The notes: generated by a model not told the origin, from the sequence alone. Counted from the first letter of the stretch, positions 7,929 through 17,352 are shown. The stretch is DNA of 64,000 nucleotides from Mesobacterium_A hydrothermale (GCF_035818635.1 NZ_JAYLLH010000018.1:1-64000), one strand, 5' to 3'. Program-made: numbers and translations.

Positions 7929-8926
7929 CCTTGGGCCTCCTTCGCGCTGTGCAGGTGACAAGCGACGCGGTGGGTTGGGTCCACCTTGGTATCTGTTGGC
8001 AGGTCGCGGCGACAGACGTCGCCGATGATCTGCGGGCATCGGGTGTGAAAGACGCAGCCGGACGGCCGTTCCAGCGGCGACGGGATATCGCCCGGCACCG
8101 GCGTCAGCGGGGAATCCAGGTCGTCCAGGCGGGGCAGGGCCGCCAGCAGCCCCTGGGTGTAGGGGTGCTTGGGGTTGCGGATGACCTCGCGCACGGGGCC
8201 TTCCTCGATCAGCTTGCCCAGGTACATGACGCAGACCTTGTCGGCGGTCTGGGCGATCACGCCAAGATCGTGGGTGATGAAGATGATGCCCATGTGGAAT
8301 TCATCCACTAGGTCCTTCATCAGGTCGATCACCTGCGCCTGGATCGTCACGTCCAGCGCGGTGGTCGGTTCATCCGCGATCAGCAGCTTGGGTTTGGTCG
8401 ACAGCGCCATCGCGATCATCGCGCGCTGGCGCATCCCCCCGGACAGTTCGAACGCGTATTGGTCAAACCGTTTCGACGGGTCGGAAATGCCCACCCGGTC
8501 CAGCATTTCCACGCTGATTTCCTTGGCCTTGGCCTTGGACATGTCCGAATGCAGCATCAGTTGCTCGACCATCTGGCTGCCGATGGTGATCGCGGGCGCG
8601 AAGCTGGCCATCGGTTCCTGGAAGATCATCGAAATCGCGCCGCCGCGCACCACCTGCATTTCCGACGGCTTTTTCAGCGACAGCACGTCCACCGGGCCGG
8701 TGTCGGTGTGCAGGGTGATTTTCGACTCGGGTGTATAGACCGCGTTGCGGGCGTTCAGGTGCATCAGCGATTTCGCCGTCACCGATTTGCCCGAGCCGGA
8801 TTCCCCCACCAGCCCCATCACTTCGCCCTTGTTCAACGAAAAGCTGACGTTGTCGACGGCGGTGATCAGCCCCTCGTCGGTGCGGAATTTCAGGGTCAGG
8901 TTTTCTACGTCGATCAGCGAGGTCAT
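7925..8926 (-). CDS. Oligopeptide-type ABC transporter ATP-binding protein (OppD-like)
   Basis: 333-residue ATPase. Walker A is GESGSGKSVTAKSL near residue 41, signature ELSGGMRQRAMIAMAL, Walker B LLIADEPTTALDVTIQAQ, and the H-loop FITHDLGV. The C-terminal extension carries SGCVFHTRCPQ. It pairs with the OppF-like ATPase to power the importer. It overlaps both neighbours by 4 bases (with the OppC-like gene at 8923-8926 and the OppF-like gene at 7925-7928), so the three genes are likely translationally coupled. The substrate is not readable from the ATPases. Confidence 0.93.
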   Translation of the reverse strand: MTSLIDVENLTLKFRTDEGLITAVDNVSFSLNKGEVMGLVGESGSGKSVTAKSLMHLNARNAVYTPESKITLHTDTGPVDVLSLKKPSEMQVVRGGAISMIFQEPMASFAPAITIGSQMVEQLMLHSDMSKAKAKEISVEMLDRVGISDPSKRFDQYAFELSGGMRQRAMIAMALSTKPKLLIADEPTTALDVTIQAQVIDLMKDLVDEFHMGIIFITHDLGVIAQTADKVCVMYLGKLIEEGPVREVIRNPKHPYTQGLLAALPRLDDLDSPLTPVPGDIPSPLERPSGCVFHTRCPQIIGDVCRRDLPTDTKVDPTHRVACHLHSAKEAQG

Positions 8927-10080
8927 TTATTGTTATCCGAATAGGGGTCGGCAGCGTCGCGCAGCCCGTCGCCGACAAAGACGAAGGCCAGCACAAGCGC
9001 GATGAAGAAGATCACCGGGATGAAATACCACTGGTAGTTCAGCAGCACATCGGCGCTGGTGACGTTCTGCAGCATGACGCCAAGAGAGTTCACGGGGTCC
9101 TTCAGACCCAGCCCGATGAAGGACAGGGCGGTTTCCGAAAGGACCATGTAGGGGAAGGAAATCACCAGGTCGACGATGATATAGCTGGTGAAGCTGGGCA
9201 GCAGGTGACGCCGGATTACATGCGACGACGACGCGCCGCACAACTGTGCCGCCAGCACGTATTCCTGGTTTCGTTCGGTCAGCAGGTGCGTCCGCACCCG
9301 TCGCGCCAGCGTCGGCCAGTTGATGAACCCCAGAAGAACGGAGATATAGAAGAACCGCGCCTCGGCCGACATTTCCGGCGGCATGAAGGCGGCGACGGCC
9401 ATGAACAGCGGGATTGGCGGCACGGTTCGCACCGCGTCCGTGACCATCTGGATCACGCTGTCGATCCAGCCACCGTAATACCCCGATATCCCCCCGATCA
9501 CGAGCGCCATGACAAAGGCGATCAACACCCCGATCGTGCCGACCTGAAGCGAGGTCCAGATCGCGTGCAGGGTGCGGCTGAAGATGTCCTTGCCGGCGGC
9601 ATCGGTGCCGAACAGATGGATAAACGCGCCGTCCTGCATGCCGAACAGGTGGGTGTTCATCGGGATCACGCCGAACAGCTTGTAGGGCGCGCCTTCCACG
9701 AAGAATTCCATGTAGATCCGCTTGTCTTCATTGACAGTGGTCACCCAGCGGAAATTCGTGGCCATCGACCGTTCCCGTTCCAGCGCATGCAGGAACGGCC
9801 GAGAAGAACAGCCGTTCTTGTCACAGAACATCGGAATCGTCGGGGCGCCATTCAGGTAGTCCTTGTTGCGGCCCGCGATGGTCGGGTCATAGGGCGACAG
9901 GAAGGGCGCGAACAGGCCCGAAAGGACCAGCACGAACAGCAGGGCGGCGGCGATCATCGCGGCGCGCTGTTTCTTGAATCGGGCCCAGATCAGCTGTCCC
10001 TGCGAGGCGGTGAAGTAGGCTTCTTTTGCCGTCTGGTCCTGCACGGGTTCGGCGGCGGAGCCTTGGGTCTCTGTCGTCAT
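8923..10080 (-). CDS. Oligopeptide-type ABC transporter permease (OppC-like) with long periplasmic insert
   Basis: 385-residue inner-membrane permease. TM1 spans about residues 40-60. In most OppC/DppC proteins the motif HxFGTDxxGRD follows soon after, but here HLFGTDAAGKDIFSR begins only near residue 155. That leaves an insert of about 85 residues (70-155) predicted outside the membrane, including two cysteines C86 and C91. The transport domain follows with about five more membrane segments and the coupling-helix motif EYVLAAQLCGAS. YejE-type permeases also carry long extracytoplasmic stretches at this position. The insert may contact the unusually long binding protein. The gene starts 4 bases after the OppB-like stop. 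Confidence 0.9.
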   Translation of the reverse strand: MTTETQGSAAEPVQDQTAKEAYFTASQGQLIWARFKKQRAAMIAAALLFVLVLSGLFAPFLSPYDPTIAGRNKDYLNGAPTIPMFCDKNGCSSRPFLHALERERSMATNFRWVTTVNEDKRIYMEFFVEGAPYKLFGVIPMNTHLFGMQDGAFIHLFGTDAAGKDIFSRTLHAIWTSLQVGTIGVLIAFVMALVIGGISGYYGGWIDSVIQMVTDAVRTVPPIPLFMAVAAFMPPEMSAEARFFYISVLLGFINWPTLARRVRTHLLTERNQEYVLAAQLCGASSSHVIRRHLLPSFTSYIIVDLVISFPYMVLSETALSFIGLGLKDPVNSLGVMLQNVTSADVLLNYQWYFIPVIFFIALVLAFVFVGDGLRDAADPYSDNNK

Positions 10081-10084
10081 GTGC

Positions 10085-11089
10085 TTACCTCAGGATGCTT
10101 TTGCGGACGCGCGGGTCGAGAATGGCCAGCAGCACGTCGGTGAAAAAGTTCAGCGCCACGATCGAGGCGGTCAGCAGGAAGATGATGGCCCCCGCAAGCT
10201 GCTGGTCGTTCGACCGCGCCAGCGCCTCGATCAGCAAGGCGCCGGCATCGGTCAGCGTCAGGATCAGCGCCACGATGGGCAGTTCGTTGAAAATCCGGTT
10301 CAGGTCAAAGCCCAGGCTGTTGACGATCGGCCCCAGCGCGTGCCGCGCCGGATACCGCCACAGCAACCGCGCGCCGGACACGCCGCGTGCGGCAGCGGCG
10401 GTCACGTAAAGCTTGCCGATCTCGTCGGAAATCAGCGCGCGCACGGTTTGCAGGGCGAACGCGGTGGCCGACCATCCAAGGATGAAGATCGGCAGCCAGG
10501 CGTGTTTCATCAGGTCGATGAACTTGGCCAGGTCCCAGGGCGCGTCGCGGTATTCCTTGCTGAATAGCCCGGTTAAGGTCTCTCCGAAATAGACGGTTGA
10601 AAACAGCATGATCATCAGCGCCAGCAGGAAGTTCGGCATGGCCAAGCCGAAATAGCTGACAACGCGCAGGATATTGTTCAGGGTCGCACTGTTGGTCGCG
10701 GCGGATATGATCCCGACAGGCAGCGCGATGATATAGGCCAGCGCCAGCGAAGCCAGACAGATGCCCAGCGACACCCAGAATTTCGAGCCCAGAAGCTGTG
10801 CGATATTGACCCGCAGAATGCAGCTGTCACCGAATTCGCCCTGGAAGGCCCCGATGATCCAACTGGCCCAGCGTTCGACAAAGGGACGGTCCAACCCCAG
10901 ACGGGCGCGCTCGTTTTCGATGTCTTCAAGCGAAATGCCCGACCCTTGGGTGTTCTTGAAGGCGAGATAGCGTTCGGCGCAGTCGCCTGGCACCAGCTCC
11001 ATCAGCGTGAAAACGACCAGCGACACGATGATCAATGTGATCATCGCCATGACCGCCCGTGTCAGCACGAAGCGTCCGAATTGCAGCAT
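10085..11089 (-). CDS. Oligopeptide-type ABC transporter permease (OppB-like)
   Basis: 334-residue inner-membrane permease with an N-terminal membrane segment at about residues 13-32 (VMAMITLIIVSLVVFTLMEL). A periplasmic stretch with GLDRPFVERWASWI follows, as is usual in OppB/DppB, then about five further membrane segments. The coupling motif is LYVTAAAARGVSGARLLWRY. It forms the membrane channel with the OppC-like partner. A 109-base gap containing a stem-loop separates it from the binding-protein gene, the usual arrangement when the binding protein must be more abundant than the membrane parts. Confidence 0.92.
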   Translation of the reverse strand: MLQFGRFVLTRAVMAMITLIIVSLVVFTLMELVPGDCAERYLAFKNTQGSGISLEDIENERARLGLDRPFVERWASWIIGAFQGEFGDSCILRVNIAQLLGSKFWVSLGICLASLALAYIIALPVGIISAATNSATLNNILRVVSYFGLAMPNFLLALMIMLFSTVYFGETLTGLFSKEYRDAPWDLAKFIDLMKHAWLPIFILGWSATAFALQTVRALISDEIGKLYVTAAAARGVSGARLLWRYPARHALGPIVNSLGFDLNRIFNELPIVALILTLTDAGALLIEALARSNDQQLAGAIIFLLTASIVALNFFTDVLLAILDPRVRKSILR

Positions 11090-11148
11090 GAGCTGTCCCC
11101 GTTGGAAAAAAGTTGCGCGGTTGTTTCCGCGTCAGTTTTTTGATGTGA

Positions 11149-11176
11149 CTTCCGGGCAGCGCGGGCCGCCCGGAAG
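11149..11176 (-). promoter_or_regulatory. Intercistronic stem-loop after the binding-protein gene
   Basis: Perfect 9-base arms CTTCCGGGC and GCCCGGAAG (11149-11157, 11168-11176) with a 10-base loop, 22 bases past the binding-protein stop. There is no T-run. In ABC importer operons such hairpins commonly stabilise the upstream message or partly terminate transcription, giving more binding protein than permease. Confidence 0.5.
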
Positions 11177-11198
11177 CAGGTGTTTCGTCAGGCCCCGA

Positions 11199-13238
11199 TT
11201 ATTCGGTCAGCCACCACTGCGTCGCGCGGTAGGGGTAGGTCCGGTAGTATTCGTAGGACCAGGTCTTGAACTCGGTGAAGTTCTGAAGCTTGTTCGAGGC
11301 ATAGATCGGTTCCGGTGCCTTGACCGTGCCGATCATCGCCAGGTTGCCGACGAAACCGGCGACCAGCTCTTCGCCCAGGGTCTGCGATTCAGCCGAACCC
11401 GGGGTTGCGGACTGGAACGCGTCGATGTCGGACGCCAGTTCTTTCACCCATTCCGGCGGCTCGACGCCCTGCGCCCCGTTCGAATCCAGGTATTCAGCCC
11501 AGAGCATCCCGGTGCGGTGTTCGAAATAGGTGCCGAACGGTACGCGGAAGAAGGTGTTCAGGCCCAGGTGGATGGCCAGCGGGGCCCCATACTGCCACAG
11601 GCCCACGTCCAGCTTGTTCGACGACTGTGCCGAACGGTATTCGTCGGGCGTGACTTCCTTGACGGTGGTCTGGATGCCGACATCGGCCCAGTACTGACCG
11701 ACCAGTTCGACCACCTTGCCGGCGATCCCCTGGGTCGAGAAGTTCATTGCCAGGACTATCTTGTCGCCATTGGGCAGTTCGCGGAAGCCGTCGCCGTCCA
11801 CGTCCTTCATGCCGATGCCGTCCAGCAGTTCGTTCGCCTTGGCCGGGTCGAATTCCGACGCGAAGCTTTCCCACTTCGGATCGACAAAATCCGGTGCCGG
11901 GTTGAACGGAGCGATCTGGCTGGGGATGCCCTGACCGAAATAGGCCACTTCGTTCAGTTCGTCGCGGTTGATGGCGATCGACATGGCGTGGCGGAAGTCG
12001 AAGTTCTGGAAGACTTCGCGCTTGGCCAGGTTTTCAGCGGTGAAGTTGAACGAGAAGGCCGGCATGCCGACCGTCGGCTTCAGCTGGATGGAATAATCGC
12101 CCTTTTCCATGTTCTCCAGCAGCAGCGGGGCCGATTCCAGGCGCACAGACTGCGACTTGTAGTCGACTTCGCCGTTGACCAGCTTCAGGATCCGCACTTC
12201 GTTGTCGTTGATGTAAACTTCGTCCTGCTCGCTGATGTAGGGCAGCTGCTGGCCGGTCACATCGACCTGGTGGAAGTACGGGTTCGCCACAAGGTGGCGG
12301 CCTTCGGTGGTGTCGGTGACGTAGATATGGCTTTCCAGCGTGGGCACGGTTGCCTTGGGCAGGCCGCCCACAATCTCCGGCCGCGACAGCATCGGCGACG
12401 GCGTGTCGGTCCAGTCCGAGTTGCCGTAATACGCCTTGATCGCGTCATAGCCGTTCTCGAAACCCAGGCTTTGCGCATAGGCATCGGCATCGGGGTTGAT
12501 CCCCGGATGGAACTTGCCCAGGAAGTGCATCGGCTGGAAGCCCTGCGCATAGGACGTCGCAAAGTGCACCAGCAGGCCCGGCTTCGGCGCGGGCAGGTTG
12601 AAGATGACGGTTTCCGCGTCCGGCGTTTCCACGGTCATCTTCTCACCGCCGACCAGGACATAGTCCTTGGGCGATTCAAAGATGTTGGTGTCCAGCATGA
12701 TGTTGTCGTGCCAGAACTTCACGTCGGCCGAGGTGAACGGCTCGCCGTCGGACCACTTGTGGCCCTTGCGCAGCTTGAAGGTCAGCTGGGTGTAATCGTC
12801 GTTCCAGGTCCAGGATTTGGCAATGTTCGGAACGATCGTTTGCAGGTCGTCGGAATACCGCACGAGGTTGACGTGACGCACCGACAGGAAGTCCGAGGTC
12901 CCAGCTTCGGTCGCGTTCGACAGCACGTCCAGCGTGCCGCCATATTGACCGACGCTGGTATAGGGGACCACGACCAGCGGTTCTTCCGGCAGACGCTCGG
13001 CCAGCGGCGGCAGGTCGGGGTTGCCCTTGATTCGGGCATTCAGTTCGCCGGCAGCAGGGTTTTCCGAGAACGCCATGTCGCAGCTTGCGGCGGCTTCGAA
13101 CTCGGACAGTTCGTATTGTTGCGGGAACGCGCCTGCGGCGACCCCCTGCATGTCAGCGACGGTGATCGCCGGGCAATTGGCGAGAGCCGCGCCCGGAAGG
13201 GCAAGTGCGGCGACGCCGGTCAATAGAATCCGTTTCAT
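11199..13238 (-). CDS. Periplasmic substrate-binding protein, family 5 (peptide-type)
   Basis: 679-residue protein with a signal peptide (MKRILLTGVAALALPGAALA, cleavage near residue 20). The family 5 solute-binding fold follows: PNIAKSWTWNDDYTQLTFKL near residue 145, then WSDGEPFTSADVKFWHDNIM, the usual entry signature. It is over 100 residues longer than typical OppA/DppA proteins. The extra length is at the N-terminus, where mature residues 20-90 precede the fold. It is the first importer gene, 309 bases after a phosphonate-monoester-hydrolase-like gene on the same strand. The ligand is unknown. From context I infer a phosphonate conjugate or peptide, and a plain oligopeptide remains possible. 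Confidence 0.9.
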   Translation of the reverse strand: MKRILLTGVAALALPGAALANCPAITVADMQGVAAGAFPQQYELSEFEAAASCDMAFSENPAAGELNARIKGNPDLPPLAERLPEEPLVVVPYTSVGQYGGTLDVLSNATEAGTSDFLSVRHVNLVRYSDDLQTIVPNIAKSWTWNDDYTQLTFKLRKGHKWSDGEPFTSADVKFWHDNIMLDTNIFESPKDYVLVGGEKMTVETPDAETVIFNLPAPKPGLLVHFATSYAQGFQPMHFLGKFHPGINPDADAYAQSLGFENGYDAIKAYYGNSDWTDTPSPMLSRPEIVGGLPKATVPTLESHIYVTDTTEGRHLVANPYFHQVDVTGQQLPYISEQDEVYINDNEVRILKLVNGEVDYKSQSVRLESAPLLLENMEKGDYSIQLKPTVGMPAFSFNFTAENLAKREVFQNFDFRHAMSIAINRDELNEVAYFGQGIPSQIAPFNPAPDFVDPKWESFASEFDPAKANELLDGIGMKDVDGDGFRELPNGDKIVLAMNFSTQGIAGKVVELVGQYWADVGIQTTVKEVTPDEYRSAQSSNKLDVGLWQYGAPLAIHLGLNTFFRVPFGTYFEHRTGMLWAEYLDSNGAQGVEPPEWVKELASDIDAFQSATPGSAESQTLGEELVAGFVGNLAMIGTVKAPEPIYASNKLQNFTEFKTWSYEYYRTYPYRATQWWLTE

Positions 13239-13547
13239 AGTCTCTCCTGTCGTTCCAAATCAGTGCGATTGCGGGTTGTTGTTTGTTTTTCCCGATGGCC
13301 AGCCGCACCCACGGTCAAAGTCTAGGTGTCGGCGGACCCCCGCTCTTAGGTCCAGTCTGGCGCAGCTTTATGGCCAGTCCTGTGCGGTTGTGCCCGAAAC
13401 GGGCCACTTGCCGGTATTTCATCCCCTTCCCGAAACCGATGCCGCGACTGCGTCGCGACACCGATGCTGACTGCCCGGAATATATCACAAAACCATGACA
13501 GCCGGGCCTGTCGTTGGTCCGTGCGGTCCCGTGCGGACCGCGCAATC
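13239..13547. promoter_or_regulatory. 309-base spacer before the importer operon
   Basis: The stretch next to the binding-protein start is rich in A on the coding (minus) strand, with GGAGAG about 5-10 bases before its ATG, so it probably holds the importer promoter and leader. Near 13518-13541 short inverted arms GGTCCG/CGGACC follow the end of the hydrolase gene and may be part of its terminator. I see no coding sequence. Confidence 0.4.
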
Positions 13548-15062
13548 CTAATTTCTGGGCGCGCGGACGACCCCGTCGGGGGTCACCATCGTCCGCGCAA
13601 AGCGTCCTTCGGCGTGACGCATGCGATGGTCCAACATGTCGCGCGACATTTCCAACAAAATACTCTGCGCTTCGGGCTTTGATGAAATATTGCGCGCTTC
13701 GCCGGATTTTTCGTGTTCGAACAGGATTTGTGGCAACCCAGAGTTGAAATGCACCAATGTGTGCCGCGCGCCGCGCAGAATCGCCAGGTTCGCGCCTTCG
13801 GCGGGCAAGCCAAGGGCGCGCTGCCAGGCGGTCGGATTGACCGGGTCGCCGAAATCCAGTTCGGAAAAACTGTGCTGGCGCCAGTTGGCCGGCGGGCGGC
13901 CATCCAGGAACGGCCGCAGACTGTGGCCGTCCATCGTGTCGGGCACGTCCACGCCCGCCAGGTCCAGGATCGTGGGGGTCACATCCACCGATTCCGTCGG
14001 CAGCCCGACCGTGGTGCCGAAACCGTCGCGGTGCCGGGGATCGCGGATCATCAGCGGGACGTGATAGGCCGCGTCGTAATAGGTCATCTTTCCCCAGGCA
14101 TGGTGATCGCCCAGCATTTCGCCGTGGTCGGCGGTGACCACGACCAGGGTGTTGTCCCACTGGCCGGTCTCTTTCAGGAAATCGAAGATCCGCCCAACGT
14201 GGTGATCGACCTCTGCCGCCAGTCCAAGATAGATCGCGCGCAGCTTGGCGATGTTTTCGGGCGTCTCTTCCAAGTCGGGAAAGCCCTCGACGTTGGACGC
14301 GAGCGATTTCGCCGCCAGCAAAGGTGCGTTGAACGGGTGCGCCGCCGCCTCTGCCGTCCTGTCGCGTGTGCCTTCGGGGGCGGGCAGGGTGGCCGGGTCC
14401 ACCAGCCGGTTATAGGGCGCGGGCGCGACCAGCGGCGGGTGCGGCCGGATGAAGGTGACATGCGCGAACCAGCCGGTGGGCCGGGCGCGCAATTCGTCGA
14501 TCACGCGGTTGGCCAGGAACGCGGTGTCGCTGTCTTCGGCCTTGTAAAGCGCCGGGTCATCAACCCGGTCGCCATCCGGGCGGAAGATGTCCGGATAGGG
14601 TGGCACGTCATACCCCTTGGCCAGCAGGTCGGCGCGCCAGGGCCAGGATTCCTCCAGCCGCATCTCGCAGGCTTCGACAAAACCCGGCATCACCTGTTCA
14701 TAGGATTTCAGTTGCGGATCGCTGGCGTGATAGTCGCGCGGATCGGGCGTGCTGTCGGTATAGCCGAACAGCAGCGGCAGATAGCCCGCCTTGCGGATTT
14801 CCGTCGCAAGGTTCGGCTTGTCCGAAGGCAGCGGCGTACCGTTGCGGGTGGCGCGATGGTTCATCGCGTATTGCCCGGTCAGAATCGACGCGCGCGACGG
14901 TCCACAGGGGTTGGTCACAGAAAAATGCCGGTCAAAGCGCACCGCTTCGGATTCCAGACCGCGCAGGTTCGGCAGGTCCACATGGCTTTCCAATGCCCCG
15001 CGCAGGCAATCCGCGCGCAATTGGTCGATGATGACGAACAGGATGTTCTGTCGTTCCGCCAC
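13548..15062 (-). CDS. Phosphonate monoester hydrolase-like enzyme (sulfatase superfamily)
   Basis: 504-residue alkaline-phosphatase-superfamily hydrolase. C53 lies in the formylglycine motif CGPSRASILTG, so the nucleophile is probably an oxidised cysteine. Metal-site residues are D13 and Q14 (IIDQLRAD) and the pair in TADHGEML. The Asp-Gln pair, the CGP-S/A-R form of the motif, MNHRA after it, the TPDPR stretch and RPHPP are features I know from rhizobial phosphonate monoester hydrolases (about 510 residues) more than from ordinary sulfatases. There is no signal peptide, so it acts in the cytosol. It lies between a LysR gene and a peptide-type importer, next to an aminoethylphosphonate pathway. 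A sulfatase or phosphodiesterase side activity is likely in this promiscuous family. Confidence 0.8.
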   Translation of the reverse strand: MAERQNILFVIIDQLRADCLRGALESHVDLPNLRGLESEAVRFDRHFSVTNPCGPSRASILTGQYAMNHRATRNGTPLPSDKPNLATEIRKAGYLPLLFGYTDSTPDPRDYHASDPQLKSYEQVMPGFVEACEMRLEESWPWRADLLAKGYDVPPYPDIFRPDGDRVDDPALYKAEDSDTAFLANRVIDELRARPTGWFAHVTFIRPHPPLVAPAPYNRLVDPATLPAPEGTRDRTAEAAAHPFNAPLLAAKSLASNVEGFPDLEETPENIAKLRAIYLGLAAEVDHHVGRIFDFLKETGQWDNTLVVVTADHGEMLGDHHAWGKMTYYDAAYHVPLMIRDPRHRDGFGTTVGLPTESVDVTPTILDLAGVDVPDTMDGHSLRPFLDGRPPANWRQHSFSELDFGDPVNPTAWQRALGLPAEGANLAILRGARHTLVHFNSGLPQILFEHEKSGEARNISSKPEAQSILLEMSRDMLDHRMRHAEGRFARTMVTPDGVVRAPRN

Positions 15063-15196
15063 GTCTTCCCCCAGGTCTTCGTCGCCGCCAGGTCAGGAAA
15101 TACAACCCCACGAGTCGGATCAAGAATTTTGTGCGGGGATTTGTGGTTATCTGTGGCTCTTTGTGCAGAGCGTGAGCGTCTCCGGTCCCCTTGCGA

Positions 15197-16060
15197 TCAC
15201 GCTATGCCACGCAGCACTCGCATGAAAGACCGGATCACGGGCACATCACGACGCATCGCCAGGTGAATCACGGTTTCCGTCATGCCCAGGTCGATCCCGT
15301 CGATCGGCACCGCCCGAAGGCGCGGATCGCGCCCCATCTCGGCCTGAGAGATAAAGCCGATCCCTGCGCCCGAGGCCACGACCTCGCGCATCGCTTCACG
15401 GCCCTCGACCTCGATCACCGGGGTCAGGCGCACCCCGGCCGCGCGTGCGCCGGATTCGATCCCCGCGCGGGTGCGCGAGCCCTTTTCACGAAAGATCAGC
15501 GGGTGGCGGGCAAGCTCTTGCAAGGACAACGAATTGACCCGCTCCGGCAGATACCCCTGTTTCGCGATCGCAAGGATCGGCGTTTCGCCCAGATCGACGC
15601 TGTCCATGTCCGCCGCCGGGGCGTGACTGCCCAGTACGCCGATTTCCGCATCATAGCTGCGCAGCGCCGCCAGAACGGCTTCGGAATTGCCGCTGCGCAA
15701 CTGGATGAAGACATCGGGGTATTGCGCGCGGAACCGGCCCAGCACTTCGGTCACGTGTAGCGCGCTGTCCGCCACGATCCTCAGCGTGCCGGTGACCGAG
15801 GCCCGGCTTGCCGAAAGCTGCCGTTCGATCTGGTCCTCTGCCTCGAAGAACCGCTTGGTCAGCAAAAACAGGTCTTCGCCCGCGGGGGTCAGCCGCACCT
15901 GCCGCCCGTCGCGCTGGAACAGCAGCACGTCATGGGCCTGTTCCAACTGCCGGACCTGATCGGAAATCGACGGCTGCGACACATGCAGCGCCGCCGCCGC
16001 GCGCGAAAACCCGCCGTGCAGGGCGACATGGTGAAAGGCGCGGATTTGGGCGTATCTCAT
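15197..16060 (-). CDS. LysR-family regulator divergent from phnW
   Basis: 287-residue LysR regulator. The N-terminal helix-turn-helix is at residues 3-60 (FSRAAAALHVSQPSISDQVRQLE), with the LysR effector-binding domain from about 90. Its position divergent from phnW is typical of the PhnR-type activators of 2-aminoethylphosphonate genes. I choose ATG 16060, since family proteins begin directly with the RYAQIRAFHHVA helix. The in-frame ATG at 16165 would extend across the shared promoter to the phnW start. It likely responds to 2-aminoethylphosphonate or a breakdown product and may also control the hydrolase gene 134 bases downstream on the same strand. Confidence 0.85.
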   Translation of the reverse strand: MRYAQIRAFHHVALHGGFSRAAAALHVSQPSISDQVRQLEQAHDVLLFQRDGRQVRLTPAGEDLFLLTKRFFEAEDQIERQLSASRASVTGTLRIVADSALHVTEVLGRFRAQYPDVFIQLRSGNSEAVLAALRSYDAEIGVLGSHAPAADMDSVDLGETPILAIAKQGYLPERVNSLSLQELARHPLIFREKGSRTRAGIESGARAAGVRLTPVIEVEGREAMREVVASGAGIGFISQAEMGRDPRLRAVPIDGIDLGMTETVIHLAMRRDVPVIRSFMRVLRGIA

Positions 16061-16076
16061 GAATGTATAGGTATGG

Positions 16077-16092
16077 CTTATGAAAAGATAAG
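16077..16092. promoter_or_regulatory. Candidate LysR operator between regulator and phnW
   Basis: Inverted arms CTTAT (16077-16081) and ATAAG (16088-16092) lie in the 103-base AT-rich spacer shared by the two divergent genes. This is the place and symmetry expected for a LysR recognition site. Assigned from position and symmetry only. Confidence 0.45.
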
Positions 16093-16163
16093 AAAAGAAG
16101 ATTTCACATATAGGTCGCGTCAGGGCATTCCAGCCCCCAGATGAACACCCAAGGAGTCGCGCC

Positions 16164-17339
16164 ATGACCCAGTTCGAACCGCCCCGGATGGGGGAACCCT
16201 ATCTTCTGACGCCGGGGCCTTTGACCACCGCATACGAGGTGAAAGAGGCGATGTTGCGCGACTGGGGCAGCTGGGATGGCGATTTCCGCGCCATGACCGC
16301 CAGCCTGCGCGCGCAATTGCTGGGCCTTTTGGGCGATGCCGCCACCGAATACGACTGCGTGCCGCTGCAAGGGTCGGGATCCTATTGCGTCGAGGCGATG
16401 CTGGGCAGTTTCGTGCCGAAGGATGGCAAAGTCCTGGTGTTGGCCAACGGCGCCTACGGGCTGCGGGCGGCCAAGACGATGGACTACCTGGGGCGCGCCT
16501 GTCACCTGCTGGACAAGGGCGATTACCTGCCGCCGCGCGGGGCCGAGGTTGCCGCGATCCTCGCCAATGATCCGGCGATTACCCATGTTCTGGCGATCCA
16601 TTGCGAAACCTCGTCCGGGATCCTGAACCCGGTCGAGGAAATCGCAGAAGCCACCTTTGCCGCCGGGCGCAAGTTGCTGATCGACAGCATGTCGGCCTTC
16701 GGCGCGGTCGAGATCGACGTCGCCAAGGTGCCGTTCCAGGCGCTGGTCAGTTCCGCCAACAAATGTATCGAAGGTGTGCCCGGTTTCGGCTTTGTCCTGG
16801 CCCGCAAGGAAGAAATTGCCGCCAGCAAGGGCAACAGCCATTCGCTGTCGCTCGATATCCACGCCCAGTGGGATTACATGGAAAAAAGCGGCCAGTGGCG
16901 GTTCACCCCGCCGACCCACGCGGTCGCGGCCTTCCTCAAGGCGCTGGAGATGCACGCCGAAGAAGGCGGTGTGAAGGGCCGTGGCGCGCGCTACACCCGC
17001 AACCGCGACGTGATGGTGGCCGGGATGCGGGCACTGGGGTTCGAAACCCTGCTGGAAGACCGCTGGCTGTCTCCGATCATTGTGACCTTCTTCAACCCCG
17101 CCGATCCGAAGTTCGATTTCACCCGGTTTTACGACCTGATGAAGGCACAGGGGTTCATCATCTATCCCGGCAAGCTGACCGTTGTGGACAGCTTCCGCGT
17201 CGGCTGTATCGGCCGTATGGACGAACACGTCATGACCCGCGTCGTCGCCGCTGCCAAATCCGCGCTGGACACGATGGGCGTGGCCAGTGCCGCCCCGCCC
17301 GCCGCCGCGCTTGAAGAGCGCAAGAAACTCGCCGCTTGA
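16164..17339 (+). CDS. phnW: 2-Aminoethylphosphonate:pyruvate aminotransferase
   Basis: 391-residue fold-type I aminotransferase. The PhnW opening YLLTPGPLTTAYEVKEAMLRDWGSWD is clear (residues 13-38; LTPGPL and DWGSWD are the family marks). The cofactor loop is QGSGSY near 70, and the PLP lysine is K200 in SSANKCIEGVPGF. It transfers the amino group of 2-aminoethylphosphonate to pyruvate, giving phosphonoacetaldehyde and alanine. It is followed by phnA and phnY instead of a PhnX phosphonatase, so the aldehyde is oxidised before C-P cleavage. The C-terminus carries about 20 extra Ala/Pro/Lys-rich residues. Confidence 0.95.
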   Translation: MTQFEPPRMGEPYLLTPGPLTTAYEVKEAMLRDWGSWDGDFRAMTASLRAQLLGLLGDAATEYDCVPLQGSGSYCVEAMLGSFVPKDGKVLVLANGAYGLRAAKTMDYLGRACHLLDKGDYLPPRGAEVAAILANDPAITHVLAIHCETSSGILNPVEEIAEATFAAGRKLLIDSMSAFGAVEIDVAKVPFQALVSSANKCIEGVPGFGFVLARKEEIAASKGNSHSLSLDIHAQWDYMEKSGQWRFTPPTHAVAAFLKALEMHAEEGGVKGRGARYTRNRDVMVAGMRALGFETLLEDRWLSPIIVTFFNPADPKFDFTRFYDLMKAQGFIIYPGKLTVVDSFRVGCIGRMDEHVMTRVVAAAKSALDTMGVASAAPPAAALEERKKLAA

Positions 17340-17352
17340 GGACCCGAAAGAC

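Noticed and set aside
11007..13226. 739-codon plus-strand ORF opposite the binding-protein gene
   Set aside because: Antisense shadow. The minus-strand protein has a signal peptide and family 5 binding-protein motifs.
13548..15062. Calling the hydrolase a choline sulfatase
   Set aside because: The formylglycine motif form (CGPSR), the Asp-Gln metal pair and the TPDPR and RPHPP stretches fit phosphonate monoester hydrolases better, and no choline genes adjoin.
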